Of a stretch of DNA of 18,698 nt, positions 13,046 through 18,698 are shown one piece after another. Every line of letters begins with the position of its first letter. Positions within the stretch are counted from its first letter, which is position 1. The position numbers were made by a program, and so were the translations under genes. The notes beneath the pieces are model-generated. The model was not told the origin of the DNA, made no database searches, and was given only the letters and a program-made list of their open reading frames with translations. The stretch is from an uncultured Mollicutes bacterium (lineage in GTDB: Bacteria; Bacillota_I; Bacilli_A; RF39; UBA660): assembly GCA_900550145.1 (NCBI GenBank), contig URRF01000023.1, forward strand, positions 1-18,698. The letters run 5' to 3'.

Positions 13046-14794
13046 ATGAAGATAAATAATAATAATGATTTTACAATAAAAGATGTAGGAAAAGAAGTGT
13101 TGTTACATGGTTGGGTAATGAAAAAAAGAGACCTTGGTGGAGTTATATTTATTGACTTAAGAGATAGAAGTGGAATTATACAACTTATAGTAAATCCTGA
13201 TAATAAATATTATGATATCGCATCTAATCTAAAAAGCGAATATGTAATAGAAGTTAATGGTATAATAAGAGAAAGAACTAATAAAAATTCTAATTTAAAA
13301 ACAGGGGATATTGAAGTTGAAGTATCAAAACTAGAATTATTAAATCCATCAGAAGATTTACCTTTTGAAATTAGTAATAACACTACTGCATTAGAAGATA
13401 CTAGATTAAAATATAGATACTTAGATATAAGAAGAGATGCAATAAAAGATAAATTAATTACTAGACATAAAATTACTATGGCAGTAAGAGAATATTTAGA
13501 TAATAATGGATTTATAGAAGTAGAAACTCCTATATTATGTAGAAGTACACCAGAAGGAGCAAGGGATTATTTAGTACCAAGTAGAGTAAGCAAAGGAAAA
13601 TTTTATGCACTTCCACAATCTCCTCAAATATATAAGCAATTACTTATGGTAGGTGGAATAGAAAAATATTTTCAAATAGCAAAATGCTTTAGAGATGAGG
13701 ATTTAAGAGCAGATAGACAACCAGAGTTTACACAAATAGATATGGAAATGAGTTTTATTGATGAGTTTGATATTATGAATGTTGCAGAAAATATGATTGC
13801 TCATATATTTAAAAAGATAAAAAATATAGATATAAAGTTGCCTCTATTAAAAATGAAATATGTTGATGCAATAGATTATTATGGTAGTGATAAACCAGAT
13901 TTAAGATTTGAAATGAAAATAAATGATATTACTGAAATATTTAAAGATACAGAATTCACTTTATTTAAAAACTCAATTTCTAATAATGAAATTATAAACT
14001 GTATAATAGCTAAAAATGCACAAGATAAATTTTCTAGAAAAGAAATAGATAAATTAACGGAGTTTGTAAAAACATATAAAGCAAATGGATTATTCTATTT
14101 AAAATTTGAAAATGAAGTATCTGGAAGTATTGCTAAAAATATAAGCGAAAAAGAATTAAACAATTTAAAAGAAAAACTTAATATAGAAAATGGAGATATT
14201 GTGTTTATTATTTCTGGTAAGAAAAATATAGTAAAAACATCTCTAGGGGCTTTAAGAATAAAACTAGCCCAAACTCTTAATTTAATTGATGAAAATGATT
14301 ATAAATTATTATGGGTAGTTGATTTTCCTTCATTTGAATATAGTGAAGAAGATAAAAGATATTATGCTTGTCATCATCCGTTTACTGCACCAAAAGATGA
14401 AGATATTGATAAATTAATAAGTGATAGAGGAAACTGTTATTCAAAAGCATATGATATAGTAATAAACGGATATGAAGCAGGTGGTGGAAGTATACGTATT
14501 CATAATGCAGATGTTCAAAAAAAGATGTTTGAAGCACTTGGATTTACATATGAAGAAGCATATGAAAAATTTGGATACTTAATGGATGCATTTAAATATG
14601 GAACTCCTCCACATGGTGGTATTGCATTTGGACTTGATAGATTAACTATGTTACTTACTAACACAGATAACATAAGAGATGTAATTGCATTCCCAAAAAC
14701 TGCTAGCGCATCAGATTTAATGTGTGAAACACCTAATACAGTAGATGAATCACAATTAAGAGATTTACACATTGGTATAAAAGATGAGAAATAA
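13046..14794 (+). CDS. aspS: Aspartyl-tRNA synthetase, bacterial type
   Basis: Class II synthetase for tRNA-Asp, 582 residues as usual for bacteria. An N-terminal OB-fold anticodon domain (about 1-105: LHGWVMKKRDLGGVIFIDLR) is followed by LKYRYLDIRRD and motif 2 FRDEDLRADRQPEFTQIDME with Arg216. Next come the bacterial GAD insertion domain (about 285-420), YEAGGGSIRIHN, and motif 3 GIAFGLDRL with Arg532. AAAGGAG stands before ATG 13046, one base after the hisS stop. It is cotranscribed with hisS under the T-box, and its end overlaps the next gene by 11 nt. Confidence 0.98.
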   Translation: MKINNNNDFTIKDVGKEVLLHGWVMKKRDLGGVIFIDLRDRSGIIQLIVNPDNKYYDIASNLKSEYVIEVNGIIRERTNKNSNLKTGDIEVEVSKLELLNPSEDLPFEISNNTTALEDTRLKYRYLDIRRDAIKDKLITRHKITMAVREYLDNNGFIEVETPILCRSTPEGARDYLVPSRVSKGKFYALPQSPQIYKQLLMVGGIEKYFQIAKCFRDEDLRADRQPEFTQIDMEMSFIDEFDIMNVAENMIAHIFKKIKNIDIKLPLLKMKYVDAIDYYGSDKPDLRFEMKINDITEIFKDTEFTLFKNSISNNEIINCIIAKNAQDKFSRKEIDKLTEFVKTYKANGLFYLKFENEVSGSIAKNISEKELNNLKEKLNIENGDIVFIISGKKNIVKTSLGALRIKLAQTLNLIDENDYKLLWVVDFPSFEYSEEDKRYYACHHPFTAPKDEDIDKLISDRGNCYSKAYDIVINGYEAGGGSIRIHNADVQKKMFEALGFTYEEAYEKFGYLMDAFKYGTPPHGGIAFGLDRLTMLLTNTDNIRDVIAFPKTASASDLMCETPNTVDESQLRDLHIGIKDEK

Positions 14795-16073
14795 GTTATT
14801 AATATTACTATTTATTTCTCTTCTTTCACTTACCACAATTGTTAAATCAGAAAGCGTTAATATAGATGATTTAGTTAAATCAAATATAAATAATGAAGAA
14901 GTACTATATTTAGAAATCACATCTAGTGATAATATTGATAAATTATCACAATACAAAAATGTAAAAAAAATATTAATAAAAAACTTAAATATTTTAGATA
15001 TAAGTTTTATAAATAATCTTGATAAATTAGAAGAATTAACTATATATTATAGTAAGGTAAACTTAGATAATTTCAATAATTCAAACTTAAAAAAATTAGA
15101 AATATTTAGTTCATTTATAATAAAAGACAATCTAAGTCCACTAAAAAATTCTAAAATAGAATATTTAGATTTAGAAGGTAGTTATATAAGAAGTATAGAA
15201 ACAATTAAATACTTAAATAATTTAAAAGAACTATATTTATCAAATATAAGTAATTTATATAGCTTAGAACCAATAATTTCACTAAAAAATCTAAAAAAAT
15301 TAGATTTTGGAGGTTCAGAAGAATTGATTACAGATAAACTTTTTGATTACATAAGAAAAAACAATATAACAGGTACGTCATATCAATCAAAAGATTACAG
15401 ATATTTATTAGGAACAGAATATAATAAAAAATTAGATGATATAATTAAAAACTTAAATTTAAATGAACTAAGTGATATAGAAAAAATAAAAAAAATAACA
15501 ATATATGTAATAGATAATATAAGTTATGATGATGATTGTGATACTACAAAAGGATGTTCATATCCAGAAATAAGTTTTAATAGAGTGGCTAAAAGCTTAT
15601 CAGGTAAAGGTGTTTGCTATCATTATGCACTTCTTACAAATAAACTTTTAAATAAAGTTGGTATTAAAAACTATTTGGTAAATGGTTCTAACAAAGATGG
15701 AATTGCACATGAATGGTTAAATGTTTATTTATATGGTAAATGGTATGGATTAGATCCTACATGGATAGATACTTATATAGGAGAAGGAAATAAATTTAAA
15801 AGAACTGGAAAATCAGTATTTTTCATGAATGAATTAACTGCTAACTCAACATTCTATAATAGTCATATACCAGATACATATATAGAAAAAATAATAGATA
15901 TTAATGATGTACCCATTACTATAGAACAAATAGAAAAGAAAACTTATGAAGAAGAAAGTAATATATATAATTATGTATTTATCATATCTATAATTACTTT
16001 ATTAATATTTGTTATATATCATATTTATAATATAAATAAGAATATAAAGAATAAAAAAGCTCACTTAAAATAG
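14784..16073 (+). CDS. Membrane-anchored LRR / transglutaminase-like protein
   Basis: A 429-residue predicted surface protein. It has a signal peptide at about 1-23, then irregular leucine-rich repeats at about 50-190 (LEELTIYYSKVNL, LKKLEIFSSF, IEYLDLEGSYI, LKELYLSNISNL, LKKLDFGGSEEL). A transglutaminase-like (papain-fold) domain at about 200-340 keeps a full triad: Cys278 in GKGVCYHYALL, His309 in AHEWLNV and Asp324 in YGLDPTW. A membrane segment lies at about 392-412, before a Lys-rich tail. Such domains in bacteria are usually cysteine proteases or peptidoglycan/protein cross-linkers facing outside; the substrate is unknown. The start lies inside the end of aspS with only a weak GGT upstream, so it is likely translated by coupling and placed under the T-box. 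CDDDCDTTKGC-type Cys pairs precede the catalytic Cys. Confidence 0.85.
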   Translation: MRNKLLILLFISLLSLTTIVKSESVNIDDLVKSNINNEEVLYLEITSSDNIDKLSQYKNVKKILIKNLNILDISFINNLDKLEELTIYYSKVNLDNFNNSNLKKLEIFSSFIIKDNLSPLKNSKIEYLDLEGSYIRSIETIKYLNNLKELYLSNISNLYSLEPIISLKNLKKLDFGGSEELITDKLFDYIRKNNITGTSYQSKDYRYLLGTEYNKKLDDIIKNLNLNELSDIEKIKKITIYVIDNISYDDDCDTTKGCSYPEISFNRVAKSLSGKGVCYHYALLTNKLLNKVGIKNYLVNGSNKDGIAHEWLNVYLYGKWYGLDPTWIDTYIGEGNKFKRTGKSVFFMNELTANSTFYNSHIPDTYIEKIIDINDVPITIEQIEKKTYEEESNIYNYVFIISIITLLIFVIYHIYNINKNIKNKKAHLK

Positions 16074-16085
16074 TGAGTTTTATTG
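16055..16085 (+). terminator. Terminator after the hisS-aspS-LRR operon
   Basis: GCTCAC (16059-16064) pairs with GTGAGT (16073-16078), including one G-U pair, and is extended by flanking A-T pairs. The loop is 8 nt and a T-rich run follows. The stop codon TAG (16071-16073) overlaps the loop end. Confidence 0.75.
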
Positions 16086-16097
16086 TTCAAAATAAAA

Positions 16098-16106
16098 TGA
16101 TATAAT
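16098..16106 (+). promoter_or_regulatory. Extended -10 promoter of uvrC-murI
   Basis: TG-A-TATAAT at 16098-16106 is the same extended -10 word used before nusB. No good -35 hexamer is visible at 16-18 bp. It is 16 nt from the uvrC start. Confidence 0.6.
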
Positions 16107-16122
16107 TAAAAAGGTGATATTT

Positions 16123-17889
16123 ATGCTTAAAGAAAAATTATTATTACTACCAAATAAACCAGGATGTTATCTTATGAAAGATAAAAATGGAGTTATTATA
16201 TATGTAGGAAAAGCAAAAAATTTAAAAAATAGAGTTAATTCATATTTTAAAAGTTCACATACAGGTAAAACAGCTGTATTAGTAAGCAATATAGTTGATT
16301 TTGAATACATAATAACTAATTCAGAATTAGAAGCATTATTACTTGAAATAAACCTTATTAAAAAACACACTCCAAAATATAATGTATTACTAAAAGATGA
16401 TAAAAGTTATCCTTATATAGAATTAACAAATGAAAAAGTACCAAGATTACTAATAGTAAGACCAAATAAATTAAAAAATAAAAATATAAAATTATATGGA
16501 CCATATCCTAATGTAACTGCAGCAAGAAAAACAATAGAATTATTAAATAGATTATATCCACTTAGAAAATGCAGTAACATGGGTAAAAAAGAATGTTTAT
16601 ATTATCATATTGGTGAATGTCTTGGCTATTGTGTAAAAAAAGTAAATGAAGATGAAATAAAGAAAATTACAGATGAGATAACAAGTTTTTTAAAAGGAAA
16701 TGATGATGTAGTATTAAAAAAAATAGATGAAGAAATGAATAAATGTATCGAAAAACTTAACTTTGAAAAAGCAAGTGAATTGAAAGAATTAAAAGAGTTT
16801 ATAAATATTACTTTAAGAAATCAATTAATAGATTTAAATGATTTTATTGATAGAGATATCTTTGGATATGCAGTATATAAAGGATATTTGTCTATACAAG
16901 TATTATTTTTAAGAGGTGGTAAACTTGTAGGTAGAAAATCAAGTATATATCCTATAATAAGTGATGAAATTGAGGAATTAACTCTATTTATATCAAGTTT
17001 CTATGATAAAAATAATATTAAACCAAAAGAAATCTTAGTACCTGATATAATAGATGAAAAATTAATTAAAGATATATTAAACGTTAATGTATATAAACCA
17101 GTAAAAGGAAAGAAAAAAGAACTCGTTAATTTGTCAAACAAAAACGCACTAAATTCATTAAAAGAAAAATTTGAATTAATTAAAAAATCTGATGAGAATG
17201 CCTTAAATGCATGTAACGAATTAAAAGAACTATTAGGTATCAGTAGCGCAAATAAAATAGAAGCATTTGATAACTCTCATTTATTCGGGTCATATTCAGT
17301 ATCAGGAATGATAACTTTTACTTTAGGACTTCCAGATAAAAATAATTATAGAAAATATAAAATAGATATAGAACATCATGATGATTTTCATGTTATGAAA
17401 GAAGTAATATATAGAAGATATTACAGAGTTTTAATGGAAAATCTTGAAAAACCAGATTTAATAATAGTAGATGGTGGTAAAGCACAAATAACTGCTGCAA
17501 CAACTGTATTAAAAGATTTAAACTTAAATATTCCTGTATGTGGACTTGTAAAAAATGACAAACATAGAACAAGTGACATATTATATAATGATAAATTATA
17601 TGAAATAGATAAAACTAAAAACTTATTTCATATGTTAGAAAGAATACAAGATGAAGTACATAATTTTACTATTAGATATCATAGAGATATAAGAAGTAAA
17701 GGAGCACTGGCTAGTATATTAGATGATATAAAAGGCATAGGAGAAAAAAGAAAAAAAGAATTATTAAAAAAATATTCTAATATAAACAAGATGAAAGAAG
17801 CAACTGTTGATGATTTAAGTAAAATACTCCCATATGATATTGCATATAATTTACATGAGTTTTTAAAAGGAGAATTTAATGAAAAATAA
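16123..17889 (+). CDS. uvrC: UvrABC nuclease subunit UvrC
   Basis: UvrC makes both cuts beside a lesion in nucleotide excision repair. The 588-residue product has the N-terminal GIY-YIG nuclease (GCY at 14-16, YVG at 27-29, then KAKNLKNRVNSYF), a Cys-rich segment (RKCSNMGKKECLYYHIGECLGYC) that fits the family's iron-sulfur site, a UVR domain (LNFEKASELKELKEF), the RNase H-like nuclease with Asp in IEAFDNSH, and two helix-hairpin-helix motifs at the C-terminus (GIGEKRKKELLKKYSNINKM). I start at ATG 16123 with GGTG at 16113-16116 as the binding site; GTG 16114 would lie within that site. It overlaps murI by 11 nt. Confidence 0.98.
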   Translation: MLKEKLLLLPNKPGCYLMKDKNGVIIYVGKAKNLKNRVNSYFKSSHTGKTAVLVSNIVDFEYIITNSELEALLLEINLIKKHTPKYNVLLKDDKSYPYIELTNEKVPRLLIVRPNKLKNKNIKLYGPYPNVTAARKTIELLNRLYPLRKCSNMGKKECLYYHIGECLGYCVKKVNEDEIKKITDEITSFLKGNDDVVLKKIDEEMNKCIEKLNFEKASELKELKEFINITLRNQLIDLNDFIDRDIFGYAVYKGYLSIQVLFLRGGKLVGRKSSIYPIISDEIEELTLFISSFYDKNNIKPKEILVPDIIDEKLIKDILNVNVYKPVKGKKKELVNLSNKNALNSLKEKFELIKKSDENALNACNELKELLGISSANKIEAFDNSHLFGSYSVSGMITFTLGLPDKNNYRKYKIDIEHHDDFHVMKEVIYRRYYRVLMENLEKPDLIIVDGGKAQITAATTVLKDLNLNIPVCGLVKNDKHRTSDILYNDKLYEIDKTKNLFHMLERIQDEVHNFTIRYHRDIRSKGALASILDDIKGIGEKRKKELLKKYSNINKMKEATVDDLSKILPYDIAYNLHEFLKGEFNEK

Positions 17890-18613
17890 AATAGGTATCT
17901 TTGATTCCGGTGTTGGTGGACTTACAGTGTTAAAAAGTTTAAGTGATAAATATAAATGTATTGATTATATTTATATAGGAGATAATAAATATTGTCCATA
18001 TGGTGATAAAACTAAAGAAGAATTACTTAATTATGCAAAAAGAATAGTAAATTATTTTATAGAAAAAGGTATATCAATTATAGTTATTGCTTGTAATACT
18101 TCATGCTCTCAAACATTGGATGAATTAAAACAAATATATAAAAATATAACATTTATTGGAGTTATTGATTCTACAATAGATATATTTTTAAAATCAAAAA
18201 AGAATAATGTTTTAGTTATAGGAACAAGTGCAACTATAAATTCTAATATTTACGAATCAAAAATAAAAGAAAAAAATAATAACATTAAAGTTACCAATTT
18301 AGCAACCCCTAAACTAGTACCACTAATAGAAAATATGGAAATGACAAAAAAAGCTTTAAATGAATACTTAAATCCATATAATGATATTGATTCAATAATA
18401 CTTGCTTGTACTCATTACAAACTTATAGAAAAAGAAATAGATAAAAATATAAAAGTAATAAATAGTAGCGATAGTATAGTTAATACTATAAAAAATTATA
18501 TTATAGAAAGTACAACGGGAAGTGTAAAAATTTACACAACAGGAAACATAATAAAATTTAATAAAATATGTAAAATGATAATGAACAAAGAAGCAGATTA
18601 CTTAGATTTATAA
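17879..18613 (+). CDS. murI: Glutamate racemase
   Basis: MurI makes D-glutamate for peptidoglycan from L-glutamate without a cofactor, using two cysteines. The 244-residue product shows IGIFDSGVGGLTVL with Asp9, the first catalytic Cys72 in IACNTSCSQ, and the second, Cys177, with His179 in LACTHYK. It is slightly shorter than most (about 265). AAGGAG precedes ATG 17879, and the first 11 nt lie within uvrC. In Bacilli a racemase often sits near uvrC, so the pairing is expected. Confidence 0.96.
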   Translation: MKNKIGIFDSGVGGLTVLKSLSDKYKCIDYIYIGDNKYCPYGDKTKEELLNYAKRIVNYFIEKGISIIVIACNTSCSQTLDELKQIYKNITFIGVIDSTIDIFLKSKKNNVLVIGTSATINSNIYESKIKEKNNNIKVTNLATPKLVPLIENMEMTKKALNEYLNPYNDIDSIILACTHYKLIEKEIDKNIKVINSSDSIVNTIKNYIIESTTGSVKIYTTGNIIKFNKICKMIMNKEADYLDL

Positions 18614-18616
18614 TAC

Positions 18617-18660
18617 AAAAAGTAATAAAAAAAGTTATATAAATTAATTTACATCTTTTT
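18617..18660 (+). terminator. Weak candidate terminator after murI
   Basis: AAAAAG (18617-18622) can pair with CTTTTT (18655-18660), with TAA/TTA inside separated by a bulge, and a T run at the end. The stem is only A-T rich and the loop long, so this is tentative. Confidence 0.3.
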
Positions 18661-18665
18661 ATAAA

Positions 18666-18698
18666 AACTCCTTGACAAACATAGGGTGTGTGTGTAAT
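18666..18698 (+). repeat. 33-bp direct repeat, copy 2, at the window edge
   Basis: Identical over 33 bp to 10870-10902, including TTGACA (18672-18677) and the (GT)5 tract, and in the same orientation. The window ends inside it, so neither its full length nor its downstream gene can be seen. By analogy with copy 1, it probably fronts another prepilin-like/LRR gene just beyond the window. Confidence 0.85.

Noticed and set aside
10870..18698. The two 33-bp copies as ends of a mobile element or an excisable segment
   Set aside because: No integrase or transposase lies between them, and the segment carries hisS, aspS, uvrC and murI. Loss of that block would be lethal. A shared promoter is the simpler reading.

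Overview
The window reads as chromosome of a very AT-rich, endospore-forming low-GC Firmicute, most likely an uncultured gut-type member of Bacilli (RF39 / Erysipelotrichales-like). The evidence is strong A+T bias in all coding sequence, GGAGG/GGTG ribosome binding sites, extended -10 promoters, a T-box riboswitch, and several sporulation genes (SpoIVFA, SpoIVFB, a SpoIIB-like SPOR protein, a CotY/CotZ-type coat protein, a KinB-like kinase with a Spo0A box in front of it). radC, mreC and spoIVFB end in TGA and Trp is coded by TGG, so the standard bacterial code applies despite the mycoplasma-like base composition. The taxon is an inference from gene content and style, not from a marker comparison.

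Layout. 1-65: the tail of an unknown gene and its terminator. 134-3116: mutS and nusB, each with its own extended -10 promoter. They converge on a SEDS-family rodA gene (3120-4229, minus), and a bidirectional terminator spans both stop codons. 4320-7068: a mixed block of single genes: an unknown 98-aa protein, the coat protein gene (minus), a membrane-anchored PTS EIIB-like domain that has lost its phospho-cysteine, an orphan sensor kinase, and an unknown 102-aa protein (minus) whose stop codon overlaps that of the kinase.

7179-10879: a tightly overlapping run, spoIIB-like - radC - mreC - mreD - spoIVFA - spoIVFB. It keeps the Bacillus subtilis order of this chromosomal region but lacks maf, mreB and minCD. 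It joins cell-wall elongation (MreC/MreD, with RodA nearby) to the SpoIVF pro-sigma-K processing complex. spoIVFB has no ATG/GTG/TTG that would include its first membrane segment, so it probably starts at ATT or ATA inside the end of spoIVFA.

10870-11505: a cassette follows immediately. It has a strong promoter-like sequence with a (GT)5 tract between the -35 and -10 elements, driving a decayed gene for a type IV prepilin-like N-terminus joined to a BspA-type leucine-rich tail. The same 33-bp promoter sequence recurs at the right edge of the window (18666-18698), which suggests a dispersed family of surface-protein cassettes with possibly phase-variable promoters. This is the least explained structure in the window.

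11545-16073: a T-box riboswitch controls hisS-aspS, with a specifier GAC (Asp) overlapping CAU (His). A membrane-anchored LRR/transglutaminase-like protein is translationally overlapped with aspS at the end of the operon. 16101-18613: uvrC-murI, overlapping by 11 nt, followed by the second copy of the repeated promoter. No rRNA, tRNA, CRISPR, transposase or phage gene was seen.
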